Shown: in pieces, positions 24,810 to 37,900 of the stretch | Position numbering within the stretch: the first letter of the stretch is position 1 | Layout of the letters: each line of letters begins with the position of its first letter | DNA from: Diprion similis | Lineage: Eukaryota; Arthropoda; Insecta; Hymenoptera; Diprionidae | Direction: 5' to 3' | DNA: 64,000 nt | Assembly (NCBI RefSeq): GCF_021155765.1 | Contig: NC_060118.1 | Coordinates: forward strand, 7,998,001 to 8,062,000 | Translations under genes and position numbers: made by a program | Notes under the pieces: generated by a model | The model's input: only the letters and a program-made list of their open reading frames with translations | Told to the model about the DNA's origin: nothing | The model's database searches: none

Positions 24810-25775
24810 TCACCTTCCCTGAAACACTCAAAAGTACCATGTGCCATTATACTTGTCGTGGAATAAGCGTTATGGGGTAAAATACAACGCGTAAAAGGGA
24901 AGGTGTTTCGGGGGTTATGAGAAGGACGCATCCTCGTTTCGTCCTCCTTCTCGCCCCTCGGGTCTCGTCGTCATTTCGCATCTTTATTTTCCCTCGACTT
25001 GTTATACGTGGGTAGAATATACAGAAAACTCTTACGCTAGGCTCGCGTTTTTCTTTTGTCGGAGAATAACTCGAAGCATGAAAAAAAAAAAAGGTGAGAT
25101 AGTTGAAAGTAGGTAAAGGAGATGTGAAAAATGAGACACTTTTTTTTTTGCTCAGGATCATACCAGGCGTTGCGAAGGATTTTTGAAATTACACGACGCG
25201 TCAGGGTGAGAAAAAAAAAAAAAAAAAATGAGAAAAAATAGTGAACGATGGTGTAAAAAATGCGACGCGTAATGAAATTTTGTACGTTAAGAAAAACGCT
25301 AAAATTTCAAACTTTACGATGACTTTGATGGCGTCGAGTTCTTTTTTTTTTTCTACTGATGTGCGATTGATCGATTGATTCTTGATTTTGAGGAATCAAT
25401 TAACCGAAACTAGAGATTCATTGAAAACACAATGAATCGAAGGTACTGATTAATCGAGTAGCTGAGAAAACGAGTCACGTATTAAAAACTACGATCGATC
25501 GAATAAAGGGTTGAATGAAAAGGCTGATAAATCGATCTATTCTCGACGAATCGATAAACCGAAATTTTCAATTAATGATAATAGATTCATGGGAAAAATT
25601 AAAGTTTCGATTATTTTTTGAAATTATAGTTTATCAAAGTCCACGATTTATCGATTAGATTAGAAATGATTTTATACTCTCTGAAATCACACTGAAATCA
25701 GTAATATTAAAATAAAATTCTTCATCAGTAATCATTTGTAGTCATGAGAAATCACTTACGAAATCACAAACAAAA

Positions 25776-25935
25776 CAGACTTTCGGGATTATTAAAAATT
25801 CGATATTGAAATTTTCACGTTTAAAAATTCAACTAAACAGACTTTTGGGATTATTAAAAAATCGATATTGAAGTTTTCACGCTTAAAAATTTCACTAAAC
25901 AAACTTTCGTGATTATTAAAAATTCAATATTTTCA
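25776..25935 (+). repeat. 62-bp tandem repeat, about 2.6 units
   Basis: Units begin CAGACTTTCGGGATTATTAA at 25776, 25838 and 25900, each continuing with CGATATTGAA and TTTTCACG. Non-coding. Confidence 0.85.
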
Positions 25936-26489
25936 ACTCTCTATTACGTCTAACTACATTCTACTTTTTGAAACTCACCCAAACTATGACGTAAATAATT
26001 AAAAAAATATGCAATTCCAGAAGCAGCAAAAAAACTGACAATGAGCGTGAATATAACGCGTCGTGTTGAATTTTAACGAAATATTTGACGCGTTTTTCGC
26101 TCTGCATGTGAACACGCGACGACCCTTTATTCGTGTCTGTATACTCACTGACAATAAGGGATGCTCCGCAATCACTTTCATTGCACCCTTTCAGTTGCTT
26201 GCAGCTGTTGTCCCACACATTCTGCACAATTCTCATACACAATGAAGAAAAGTGTTTGCAAAATTCGCGCAGTCGTACCGAACAGCAAACGGAGCTTAGT
26301 TTTTTCGCACTTTTGCGAAAAATTCTGCGTTTTAAACTCCGTGAAAACTCACGTTTTTAAAGGTAAAAAGACGACAGACGACGTTACAGCTTTTTCCCCC
26401 AGCTGAAAATATTTCTTATCGAAAATTTATCTCAACCTGTCGAGATGAAAATTTTTCAGGAATTAGGAAACAAAATTTTTTTTCCCGTA

Positions 26490-26509
26490 CCCCCCCCCCC
26501 CCCCCCCCC
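26490..26509 (+). repeat. Poly-C run, 20 bases
   Basis: Uninterrupted C run followed by TCCCCTC. Confidence 0.95.
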
Positions 26510-27109
26510 TCCCCTCTGTTTTTAGTATAGAAAAGATTCGATTCGATTTATTTATTCTCTTCACATTAATTGTAGTAAACTTGAACATAATCTTTAAGCA
26601 GGATAAAAATGTGAAGATAGATTGATAATAAATTCCCTTAGACGACATTTCCAGGCTTTCGGGATACGTGAAAAATGTACAACGATTCATTTATTCGTAT
26701 TATTCGAATAAGAAGAAATGAAAAAAAAAAAAAAAAGCGTCAGTTTTTTACCGACGTTACAGTTGATTGCCTTTTTCGATCGGTTTTTTCTTTTGCCCCC
26801 ATTCTTCACTCCCCTAACACAGCTCTGCTGAATCGAGATTACTTTGCAATTCAACCACGGTTCATATTTCTACATCGAGAAGGGTTTCTTTTTTAGCGTC
26901 TTTTCGCCATGCGGACTATAAATCGTTGAATTATACGCCAAGTTTTTTTGTAAATTTTTATACATCACGTATAGGGTATAATATATATATATATATATAT
27001 GCATATATGTACAATTTGGGCGAAGAAAATTAATCTCGGGATATACTTGCGTCTTTTGTAATGTTGGAATAATCGTATGAACACGATTATTTTATAAGTT
27101 TTATTCGGG

Positions 27110-27462
27110 ATGTTTGTATCCTTAAAAAAACCTGGAAGTCCTGGAAATCTTGGAGAATTTTTTTCCTCTTGGATTATCCTGGAATTTTGGGCTAACACAG
27201 GGAATTAAAAAAAAAATAATGATCGATTCAAAGAATTAATTTTTACAAATTTAAAAGCAGTATTATAGTACGAAGAAAAAAAAAAAAAACATTTTTTTAT
27301 CCTTATTTATCCGACAAATAATAATAAATGCTGACAAATCTTTATGCGTGTATATATGCAGGAAAATTTTTACACAAGTTGTATTCAAATAAACGCTCCA
27401 GCGGCACTTGAATACCTGGAATATCCTGGAATTCTGAGGAAATTTTAGATCCCAACTTGTAA
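27110..27462 (+). mobile_element. Decayed F4-like fragments (CCTGGAA motifs)
   Basis: Two stretches, 27125-27195 and 27405-27455, carry repeated CCTGGAAATCTTGG / TATCCTGGAATTCTG motifs like the F4 interior. No termini were recognised. Confidence 0.35.
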
Positions 27463-28139
27463 TAATATTGAAGTTTTGTATTAAGAAAATGAAATATTTA
27501 AATCCGATAAATTATCTCGTAAATTATTCATATATTGTTAATTCTACAGGCTTTATGTGTAAAATTTATGGATATATTCAAGATAGCAATTTCATTGAAA
27601 GTAAGCTGACGATGGTATAATAATGAGAAAATTTCAATAATATTCCCCTGCAGAGCGTATATGAATTAAATTTTTTAATTCGTGCTAATTCCGGTTTGTT
27701 AACAACTTAAAACCTCCTTCTGGCAAAAATAAACAAAATTAAAACTCAACGCGAAAGAAATAATGAAAGAAAGGTGATCTAAATATGGGTAGTCATAATT
27801 ATTCAACCAGAATTCGTATAATTGTACGTAATTTTTTTTTTTTTTTTTATATTCTAATTTTCACTCACCCAAAATCACTTCACGTTGATTTGTACAAATT
27901 TTAGCGTGCGGCAGATTGGCCTCATGCTTATAATAAGAGTCGCAAGAATACTAAGTTTTAACCATAAGAACGTGACTTGAATTATAATTGAGCAATTAGC
28001 TGCGCTAGAACGAGGTTTATAATTAATTAAAACGCTGAGGATAAGATCCCGTACATACGGATAAAATTCCGACATCAAATCTGGACGTTGTGAGTTGGAA
28101 AGTAAGGATCAAAAAAGAATCAAATAAAATAGAATATCA

Positions 28140-28735
28140 AAAGAGAGAAAAAATTAATATGTAATCAGTGAAAAACAATTGCAAGAAACATTCCGGGAAA
28201 TTGAGGCCTGAAAGAAGAAATTTAGGAATGAAAGAAGGGATTAAGGGAAATTGAAGCACGAAAGAAGAAATTGAAGAATGAATGAAAGGATCGAAAAATG
28301 GAAATAAAAAAAAAAAGAAATGATAAAAAATCGATGGTACTGCAAAAAATATCTCAGAAAATTCAAGGCACGAAGAGAAAAAATTCAGGAATGAAAGGAA
28401 ACGATGAAAAAGCGAAAAGCAATTGCAAAAAACATTCCAGGAAATTAAAGTTTGAAAGAAGAAACTTGATGATGAAAAAAAGTGAAAAACAATTGCAAAA
28501 AACGTCTCACGAAATTGAAGCACGAAATAAGAAATTGAAAAATGAAAGAAGGGATCAAGAAATTAAAAAAAAAAAAAAAAAAATATATGAAAAAGCTAAT
28601 AACATCAAAGTAAAAAACACAATCGACAAAAAAAAAATCGTAAAAAATTATCAAAAACCGAAAACAATTTCAAAAAACACTTCACGAAATTGAATCACGA
28701 TGAAGAAATTGAGGGATAAAAAAAGGGATCACAGA
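28140..28735 (+). repeat. Purine-rich tandem array, roughly 75-bp units
   Basis: Repeated pattern ACAATTGCAAAAAACATTCC, GAAATTGAAGCACGAAA, GAAGAAATTGA, GAATGAAAGAAGGGATC, with units near 28165, 28240, 28340, 28415, 28483 and 28660. The open frames on both strands are Lys-rich or Phe-rich repeat translations, not genes. Confidence 0.7.
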
Positions 28736-29139
28736 ATTACAAGAAAAAGAAAAAAATATGGTCAATCGGTAAGAGAAAAATTTCATAAAAAACATCCCAA
28801 AAAATTGAATCCCGCGTATCTGCTGCTGCGTGCAATCTATGTATATCTGAACAGGTAAACGCGCAGCGTTTATATTTCGAATCGTTGTAGCACAGGTGAG
28901 CCGCCGGTTCGCGGTTTCATCGATTTTCTCAGCCCGGATTTCGGGGCTGCTGCTGCTGCAGCACGAGAGGCGGATTTTCGAAATACATTTTCGCAGGAAT
29001 TACAACTACAAAGGCGGAGGGTGTTCGGAATATATTTCCCAACCTGCTTTGACAACTTCCGGTCAACTGCATCGCCGCCTTTTTTTTTTTTTTTTTTTTC
29101 TATCGTGCCAATGTTGCCCCCGATATTGCAGCTATGTAA

Positions 29140-29812
29140 GGGCTATTCCGCGCCAACTCGACCAGTGTTAAGCCCCGACCATCTCAGAATCATTTCATAT
29201 TTTTTTTTATAACATTCTACTCGGTAAAAAATGTGACTTGATTAAAAATTTTTTTTTTTATTTAACCGTTTGTTTTTTATAAAACTGAAAAAGTCGTCAA
29301 AAATTCAATGAATAACACAAGACACCGCTTACGTTAAGGAAAACGTGGGCCGAATTTTTTTTCTATTTTTCTTTATCACGTAATACAGAATAAAAAAAAT
29401 TTTAAACCCAAAATTAACACGGTCAAATCGTAAGCGTCAAAGAAGGGTTAATTTACTTGTAAATGTTCATTTTCACCAATTCAATTCACTCTAGTTAGTA
29501 AAAATAATTTTAGGTTTAAAAATTTCAAAATTTCGAATTAGGTGATGAACAAAAAATTGAAAAAAAAAAAAATTTGGCTGACGTTTTCCTTAGGCGGGGG
29601 GAGTATTTTGTATCAGTCACTAGATTTTTGAGAATTTTTTCAGATTCTTAAAAATGGGCATTCTGGATTTGGATCTCTCAATGGACTTGATAAAAAAATT
29701 TGAAAAAGATGCAGGTCGCTTTTTACCGAGTAGAATGCTAGAAAAAAAAAAACATGAAATGATTTTGAGATGGTCGGAGCTTAACACTGGTCGAGTTGGC
29801 GTGGAATACACC
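29140..29812. mobile_element. Complete F2-family TIR element (about 670 bp)
   Basis: Left arm GGGCTATTCCGCGCCAACTC, GACCAGTGTTAAGC, CGACCATCTCAGAATCATTT, ACATTCTACTCGGTAAAAA; right arm is the reverse complement (TTTTTACCGAGTAGAATG, AAATGATTTTGAGATGGTCG, GCTTAACACTGGTCGAG, TTGGCGTGGAATACACC). Arms exceed 100 bp. No transposase. This is the best-preserved copy and defines the family. Confidence 0.8.
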
Positions 29813-30422
29813 ATAGGTATACGGTGATTCAAAATTTCACACGGCCATTTTCACAAAGCGCACCAATTCACCGCGTCCTAGATTTTCAAACGAACAATTT
29901 TTTTTCCTCCGTTTTATTTTCGGCACGTTATTTACTTCTGGTTCATGGAATTTTCGGACCAAGCAAATTTTTATCCCAAGAGTTCATTTGATTGATAGAT
30001 TTTTTTTAGAATTATCAGTTAGAAATTTATATAGCTCAAGCTTCATATTTTTATTCGATCATTTTTCGCTGGGGTCTATTTTTTTTTTCCCCGGTTATTT
30101 TATAATGTTAGATCATTTTTCTATATACTTACCTTAAAATTTAGTTGCTCTTTTGAAAAAATGCACGCATGTCCTACGGTTATGTCCGATGTATTCCTAC
30201 CGTCGAAATCCGTCCAGCAAAAGCAGTCTGATCCCATTCACTGTACGGTGTGATAGATTTGAATTTCGATATTTATAATGTATATATACATGTATAATAC
30301 AAGGGTGCTGCGGGTGGTCTGAAAATGACAGGTTGTATTTGGAAGGGCTCTCTTGTCGTTTTCCACGTATATTATTCTGACAGTTGAAAGTACGTGGATC
30401 GACGTTACAAGTCTGTACATGT

Positions 30423-31169
30423 ATCAGGGTGGCCGTTGAAAAAAAAAAAAAAAAAAAAAAAAAATGCTCATGCTCGAAGTTGAAAAATATTTAGTCTACC
30501 TTGAAAAAAGAAGATCCTCAAAGTTTCAGTCTTCTATCTAACTATCGAGGGGTTTCGGCAGATTTTTTTTTTTTAAATTTATTTATTTTTGTTTACACTT
30601 TTGGCCTTATAAAATATGTGATTTTTTTCAGACCTTGATCTTTTTAAATCTTTTGACGATTCAAAATGATAAAAAAAATCAAACTATAGACAAATAAATC
30701 TAGATTTAAAAATACTTGTTATTCAAATATTTTCAATGTTTCATGTGTGCAGTATACAGTCTACACATGATTTATGCTTTGTTACTATTTTGATTTGTTA
30801 ATTATTTATTTTACTCTTTCTTAAAATTATTTATAGACTAATTTCCAGGGTATACTTTTTTTGTACGCCATGTTCCATTATTCCATCATGAAAAATTGAA
30901 AATATTTGAGTAAAGAGTACTTTTGATCACACATTTATTTGTCTACCGTTAGAATTTTTTTTTTCTCTTCAATTTTTATACAATTTAAAAACATTGAGGT
31001 CCGAAAAGAAATGAAATTTTATTTTAGAAAGCACGATTTTTTTTTTCTAAACCTGCTGGCAACCCTTAATAATAAGATACAGCATTGAAACTTTGAGGAT
31101 CTTCTTTTTTCCAGGTTCATTCTAGATTTTTCAACTTGGAGCGTCAACGTTTTTTTTTTTTTACCCGAT
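30423..31169. mobile_element. TIR element F3 (ATCAGGGTGGCCGTTG end)
   Basis: The left arm includes GAAGTTGAAAAATA, CTTGAAAAAAGAAGATCCTC and AAAGTTTCAGTC; the right arm is its reverse complement (ACTTTGAGGATCTTCTTTTT, TCTAGATTTTTCAACTTGG). Termini ATCAGGGTGG and ATCGGGTAAA (minus). A partial copy lies at 39800-39892. Confidence 0.7.
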
Positions 31170-32109
31170 TAATCGTCTGCTAGAAATTAAACCCCAACGA
31201 CTATGTACATGGATCTTTAATATCAAACCTCGAGTTTTCCGGGAATCGCGATTATATTGTCAGGAGTAAATATTAGTTAAAATGATTAACGCGTGCGCGC
31301 CAAACGCTCGGGGCCGAAAATTGATTGCTTATAAGGCAGAGTGGCTAAGCCTGCCGTGATTATTATTATTTTTTCGTCGTCGACTTGCCTTTAGGGTGTA
31401 ATTACGGTTGACTATAGTACCAGACGGGATCTAGAGAAAAAAAAATGAAAATAAAAAATTACAATATTAATTGTTTTTTCGCGACTTATATTCTATTTTT
31501 TCTGCAGCAGGGCTAAAAAAATTTATTTCTCAAATTATTCTACATTTTCTTCTCATTACCCCCCACCGTTTGTAATAATGATTTACATCATTATTATTAT
31601 TATTAATTTGTTGCATAATTGTACGTCAAATTATTTTCTTCTTTAAAGAGATGGAGAATTTTTGCGAGTTTTTATAATAATCCTAATTTACGGTGGGGGG
31701 ATAATCGATAAAATACGAAGCTTAATTCAACTTCATATTACAACCTTATCAAGAAATTTGTGCTAATATTTGAACTGCAGGTTTATTACAGGATTACCGT
31801 TCTTTTTTTGCGTTTCATTCGGGTAGTCGTACCCTGATGAGCTTAATTGTTAACGAATGTGTATAATTGACTTTTCAATTCTCAATTAGACGAAAACGAA
31901 GGTGTATTCATAACGTAATGAAGTGCGATAAATAATTCTGGTAAAAATGAAAACATAAAAAGAAGTCCAGATCTTTTATTGAATTAATTGATTAATTAGC
32001 TAATATTGCGTTGAATTCGATTGAAATTTTTGAAATCAGTAACTTGAAGTTTAATAAAAGCCAGGTTATCAATAATTTGATTTGACCTGTAAACGCCAGA
32101 GTTTGTTCG
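31170..32109. other. Non-coding AT-rich DNA
   Basis: ATTATTATTATTATTAA near 31590 and homopolymers; no gene or element recognised between the F3 and F7 elements. Confidence 0.5.
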
Positions 32110-32365
32110 GTTGCCTACCACTGAGGGGAACGAATGTCGGTAAAACAGACCTACCGAGTCAGAATCGCTTCAGTCAAGTCAAGTCAAATAATCACTTTAA
32201 CGTGACTACGTAACGCGATCATTGAACGCTTCAGCAAAGCTTATGAACAACCAAACCATAAAAACAATTGTACAATAAAGACAGTTCCAGACTGTAAGCG
32301 CGCTGCTTACCGATAACGCGGTAAGTCTGTATTACCGATATTTGTTCCCCTGAGCGGTAGGCAAT
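32110..32365. mobile_element. TIR MITE F7 (TTGCCTACCACTGAGGGG end), about 256 bp
   Basis: Left TTGCCTACCACTGAGGGG, AACGAATGTCGGTAAAACAG, ACCTACCGAGT; right, on the minus strand, TTGCCTACCGCTCAGGGG, AACAAATATCGGTAATACAG, ACTTACCGCG. The interior is unrelated. A single end of the family is at 34881-34940. Confidence 0.75.
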
Positions 32366-32879
32366 TCAACATATTGTTGTGTTTTCTCGGTTACACTCTG
32401 TATATTGAAAACTCTGCAGCATTGCTGCAATATCTACGTACATACGTGTAATTTAATATATTCCTAGGGATTGGACTATAGAAGAGCGTCCAAAACACGC
32501 GTAGATACGTCGTGGTGATGGCAGTTGACAAATTAACGGATAACTAATGTCTAATTGAATATCTAATGTCATTAACTACACCGACGACGAGATTCTACGT
32601 GCCTATTGCATATTCAAATTTATAATGTTTACATTGAAACTATCTCATCACCATTTCGTGTGGGTACTCCAGATGCGCACATCAATTGACACCCTCCCTC
32701 TTGGGTTCTGCTTTACTTTCTGCTGAGGTCGGTCTGCTAGAGGATTAATGATCCTGACGTCTAAAACTAAAATTTGGAGAGAGGTAAAAACAGTTTAATC
32801 CTTTCATTCGCACATTTTATCAACTCAATATTTTGCCCTAAATTTTGTTACTTTGAGGTTTTTGAGGTTACTGATCACG

Positions 32880-33000
32880 GATCTGAAATCAGAATTTGAT
32901 CATTTCCAAATCCAATATGGCGGATCTAAAATCGAAAACACTATCAAAATTCCATGATTCTTGCCGAAACTTGTTACTCGTGGGTTTTTTGGGGTTATAC
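32880..33000 (+). repeat. Single diverged unit of the CCATTTTGAATT/ATGGCGGAT repeat family
   Basis: Contains ATCTGAAATCAGAATTTG and CCAATATGGCGGATCTAAAA followed by GTGGGTTTTTTGGGGTT, like one unit of the 40905-41430 array. Diverged and isolated. Confidence 0.45.
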
Positions 33001-34880
33001 GAACTAACGAAAAGATAATCTGAAGTTTTGAATAAACACTGAACATCACACTGGGACTGAAACGTTAAAGAAAAAAACAATAATTTTACTTACTGTGTAG
33101 CAGGAATGATTCTGAGAGATTTTAAATAGAACAAGTTAAGATATGTTATGAAAATTTGACAGAACTTTTTGTAATCAGAAAGTACAAAGTGCTCAAAATC
33201 TGCTGTTTTTTAACCGACATTGATTTGCAAAAAAATATCAGCAAAAAGTGTTTGAAAAACATTCAAGAAAATTTTTTAAATTGAATGCTCTTCGGACACT
33301 TTTTGCTAATCTTTTTTTGCAATTCAAAGTCGGTTAAAAAACAGCACAATTGTCGATGTAAAAAATTTATTCACATTTTACCGTAATACTTAGTACGAAA
33401 AAGTTCAAATCGAAGGTAAACAAATATAAAAATTATTTCGACCAAGTAAAACCAATTACATTATCGAAGGGATTGCGAATCATTTTGCCAGATTTTCATG
33501 CCAATTATTATTAATCATTTATGGAATCATACGTTGTTCATCAACATCGATGTTCATGAAGTTCAGATTTTTTTTTTGTACCAATGGAGTTCCATTCCAA
33601 ATAAATTATTCCGTTCCATGTGCCTCAGTGACATTTTTCATATTTTGCACTCATTGTCATTCACTTCATGGTGTTTTTATTCTTGAATCTTTGCATTGTC
33701 CAGACTTCAACAAAGTGGAAAGTATATTACGAGAGAAGTTTTCGTTTTCATCAATTATGTGAAAAAAAAAAAATCCCCAGAATTGAATACGAAGAGGTAG
33801 AAAACCAACAAGAAAAAAAAAACAACAAAATAATAAGAAACGACGAGACCAAAGAGAGAAATCGATCCTGACGCAGCAGCTCAAAACTTAGTGAACATTC
33901 ATCACGGGGACGCCACGGTTGGTTATAACTTTTTGAGAAATTGGAAAAATTTAGATCTCGTCACGTTCGGCAATTATTTGATCTAAAAGAAAAAAAGTTA
34001 TTCTTATAATCTCTTTTCCAATAACGACTTTTTTTTTTTTTTTACTGATATACCGATTCAGGCTTTCTCAAGTTATTATAGTTGCATTTATTTTTTCCAA
34101 CAATTCAAATGAAAAAAAAAAAAAAATTTCTTCTTCCTCTGTTACTGACTTGCAGGTAAAAAAAAAAAAAAAATAATAAAAAAAACAGTTTCAGATGAAA
34201 AGAGTTATCAACTCTGCATAATTTTCGGATAATAATTTTTTTGGAAATCGAATGATTACCTTTTTATTTTACGAGAGACATTGGTAATGCTTGATACATT
34301 TGTTTTGAAAACCCTTAGACCATTGATCGAAAATTCATAAGCACGAGAAGGCTTGTTATGGGGAATGTGGGTAGTTGTAATAACATGTGTGAATTATATA
34401 TGGCGGATAATTATAACCTTCAAGGATCCTAGGTGATTATCTCAGACGTAACTTAGAGCCACCTGAGACCTCAAGTATTTCGGCGTTAAGCCGAGCCTCA
34501 ACTTCAACCCTTTCGGGCTCGAGGAAAACTGGGGAGACGAGCTTTCCCTGAACGACGTAAGTCGCGGAGTTTGCGGTTTCGTCCTTTGTTCAAAACTCGA
34601 TAAAATCCCGTCACTTTATCGTTTCTGCTTATCATCCGACAATGAGAAGAGTTTTAGAAATTTACGAATAAATTTAGATACCTTCTTCAGGTTCTTCCGA
34701 CACCCAATTTAATCCAGGATTTATAATTTTTTTTCATTGAATTAGTGACGAAATTAACTCAAGATTTATAGTAATTATAATAAGGATCAAAAAAGTCCTG
34801 CCAAACGAAGGTTTGAAAAGTTTCACCGAGAATGAAACCACTTTGTGAGTTACGTGTAAAAATGATAAAAGATTAGCGCC
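33001..34880. other. Non-coding DNA with a GC-richer island at 34440-34610
   Basis: Overlapping short frames at 33498-33884 have no domain. The island around 34440-34610 contains the second CGGCGTTAAGCCG motif. Nothing else supported. Confidence 0.45.
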
Positions 34881-34940
34881 ACTTACCGGTAACTCGGTAA
34901 GTCTGTTTTACCGATATTCGTTCCCCTGAGTGGTAGGCAA
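34881..34940 (-). mobile_element. F7 element, single end
   Basis: CTTACCGGTAACTCGGTAAG, TCTGTTTTACCGATATTCG, TTCCCCTGAGTGGTAGGCAA: the reverse complement of the F7 left terminus, better preserved than either end at 32110-32365. No partner end is nearby. Confidence 0.7.
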
Positions 34941-35559
34941 TCCAACTCACGTTTCTCGAAAATTCTTAATTAATAACTCAATTAGCGAAAGAAAAATTCT
35001 TAAAGATAGAATCAGCATCATAGTCTCGTAGATTCTCAAATCGAAGAAGCAAAAACAAAAAAAAAAAAAGAAGAAGTTTTCCAAAATCGATTTCTGGAAA
35101 GAAATAAAATTTTTCCGAATTATCTTGTATAATTTCTGTATCAGCCTATGTCAGGTTCAATCCCGTATTACGTGAGTTAATTAATTAATGCTCTCCATTC
35201 GGTGGAAGCTCTGCGAGTTACGCTGTCGCCGAAGATGATTCATCGTTCTTGGATAAGCGATAGAGCTAATGCCGTCGTTTATATGGTTATACACGTACGG
35301 AGATCAGAAATTGATATCCTTTCAACTATCTCCTAATGACTCAAGTAGCCAAACTCTGTCATCTGTGGCGCCGTAACAAGGTTACGTCGAAATTTAGGAT
35401 TTGACGAAACGGTCTCTGAACAAAAAACACGATCACAAAAAAAATGGAAAAAAGTTCAATTGGATAAAAAAAATTTACAAAATTCCGATCATTTTTTTTC
35501 TTTCTTAATATTCATTTTCTTTAAAATGAGATCAGGATTTCAATAAAAAAAAGATCATC

Positions 35560-35905
35560 ATTTTGGAAAATCTGAAAAACCTGAAAATATCAGGGGACTC
35601 AAAAGGGATCATGGAAAACCGGAAATTGTCTTGGAATTTTTATTTTGGTCATGGAAATAACTGAAAATATCAGTTTTCTATCACGGGAATTGGTAATGAT
35701 TTTAGGAGGTGACAAATTCACTTTTTTACATCGAGAAAAAAATTGACTTAAACCGACTTCCTTGTACGTTATACTTTTTTCAATTCGAAATGAATTTTAA
35801 TGTAATATATAGTTAATAAGCTGAACGATTGAGGTTTTAGTAACTTACTAGAACCGGGAAAAATTTCAGGGAAAACTGTCGAAATAAAATTTGTGGTCAG
35901 CCTGT
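35560..35905. mobile_element. TIR repeat F4, copy 2 (opposite orientation)
   Basis: Right end, read on the minus strand, is ACAGGCTGACCACAAATTTT, matching the 10481 start. The interior has GGGGACTCAAAAGGGATCATG and repeated CTGAAAATATCAG. The left end is not crisp. Confidence 0.5.
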
Positions 35906-36476
35906 ATTATTAACGGATTTTTGACAAAATATACGATTGAATACAGTTGATTTGAATTTAACAAAGTATTTTAATTTACAACATCCTTAAAAAAAAATTT
36001 TCTCAAATCATTTAGAAAAGTTATCCAAGATTAAAAAGAATCCAGAAGCATTCAGCCGGAAATATTTTATCCCATAAATTTCCTGACTGATTTTCGGTTT
36101 TGAAATCACTTTGACGAGTGATTAACTTTGATTTTGCTTGACAGAATTTTCCCACCGTAAAAATTTCTTAACATTATTTCATTCGTGCAGGTTAATTTTC
36201 ACTTCAAGAAACTTCCGGGCTGAGCGCCTCTCTATAATTTCTTGTAGATTTTCACCACGAAGGAAAATTTAATCAAAAATTGTCGGTATAATTTAGCACA
36301 GTCGTTTAAACTGGCTCGGGGCTAAAATTTTCGTCGAGCTTTAATCCTGAATTCTGGGCAATGAATAAGTGCCGAGAGTGAAAGCTTTTTTTCAGAATAT
36401 ATAAATATCCCCATAAAACTCAAATTACCCCGAGCCTTAAATCACACCCCAAAGTATTCTATTTACATAACGTGAC

Positions 36477-36544
36477 TACAACAACAACAACAACAATAAT
36501 AATAATAATAATAATGATAATAATAATGACAATGACAATGATAA
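36477..36544 (+). repeat. Compound trinucleotide microsatellite (ACA)n(AAT)n
   Basis: ACAACAACAACAACAATAAT followed by AATAATAATAATGATAATAA and AATGACAATGACAATGAT. Confidence 0.9.
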
Positions 36545-36591
36545 GCAGAGATTATGAATTTCTAAAAATTTACACGCATCTTATTATATAT

Positions 36592-36800
36592 GGGGCATTA
36601 CACCTCTGAGATTTGGTGCGCGATTTTTTCTATGATTATTCTCACTTTGAAAGGTACTCAGTTTTTTTTTTTCGACTCAATTTGAATTTTCTAAAATTTT
36701 TAGAAATGATTTTATCGACCGAGCAGAATTAAGAATTTGAAAAAATTCGGAAAAATCCTGTATCAAATATCCAAATTTTCAAGCTTGGATCCGGATTGGG
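36592..36800 (+). mobile_element. F2-family MITE left end
   Basis: GGGGCATTACACCTCTGAGA, TTTGGTGCGCGATTTTTTC, ATTCTCACTTTGAAAGG, CGACTCAATTTGAATTTTCT parallel the left arm of the palindrome at 11963. The matching right arm is not evident. It is preceded by TATTATATAT. Confidence 0.5.
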
Positions 36801-37519
36801 CCAATTTTAGCTTCTTACTCTTTTTAAACTTTCCCCGAGAAAAAAGAACGTTCAAAAAATTAATATCGATCGAATATCAAAATTCGGAATATCTCTGAAG
36901 AGAAAAAAAAAAGAAATTCGAAATGTAGAAAGGTCAGGTCTATAGAAAAAAAAAACGTAGAATCTATTTTCTTACATACTCGACCATTCTACGTTATGAC
37001 TTTTCTAATTCTATAAAATAGCCGATTCCGTGTTCTCGCAAAAGATCCGATATCGTCGCCCTTCTATTTTCCAATCTCTTTACATTTTCACCCCCTTTCC
37101 ACCAGCAAAAAACCATAATAATTCATTGGCAAAATATGACAATAAAAAGGGGGGAAAAAAAAAAACGAACAAACATAACCAACGGAAAAATCGTTGTCGA
37201 CGAATGATTGACTGATAGAAAAAAAGTTAGAAAAATGAAAAAAAAAAAAAAAAAAAAAAAATTCCCTTTAGAGTTTCAAAAAAATTTCACAAAATTACGA
37301 AGAGCTTGCTGTTGTACGATTACAATCTTTGTATGCATAGGGCTGGTTATAAGGGTGTGTTGCGTGTATTTGGTAGTGATGTAAGTGTCTGTATATATGT
37401 AGAAAGCGATACACGGGGGCTGAAGCGACCCTCTTAATATAGAAGCCCACCTTCTCGCGGTTTCAATCCGATGGCGGAATGCGTAAGAGCTGGAAAACAG
37501 GCGGGGGAGGGAGGGAAAG

Positions 37520-37523
<4 letters not shown>

Positions 37524-37564
<41 letters not shown>
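37524..37564 (+). repeat. (GA)n microsatellite, about 41 bp
   Basis: Pure AG run; both strands stay open over it, producing Arg-Glu or Ser-Leu pseudo-proteins. Confidence 0.95.
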
Positions 37565-37565
<1 letters not shown>

Positions 37566-37835
37566 GGCCAAAAACCGCATCCACGAGAAAAGTTTGGCCG
37601 AATTTACGCCGGAGGGGAAATACATCCACCTTTTCGTCTTTATTCCTAAGTCTCCTTTTTTTTCTACCCTCCTCCCCCCCCCTCCCCCCTTTTTTTCTCT
37701 CTCTCTCTCTCTCTCTATCTAGTTTTTTCTTCTTATTTTTTTATCGGTTTTTTTTTCTCCTTTTTTACACGTGAGCGTAATATCTAAAAGTTTTCACGTT
37801 TTCACGGTGTACCATACATATGTATATGCACGCAT

Positions 37836-37900
37836 GGGGCATTCCGTGCGAAATTGACCATGGCCTTACGGAGAGTGTCCCATTCAAGGTGACACAGCCG
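37836..37900 (+). mobile_element. Possible F2-related terminus
   Basis: GGGGCATTCCGTGCGAAATT, GACCATGG resembles the F2 terminus GGGGTATTCCACGCCAA. The sequence downstream (AAGGTGACACAGCCGAATAT) is not shared with other copies. Confidence 0.35.

Noticed and set aside
28298..28693. 131-residue Lys-rich frame and the overlapping Phe-rich frame on the opposite strand
   Set aside because: Both follow the tandem array at 28140-28735; composition is low-complexity and there is no domain.
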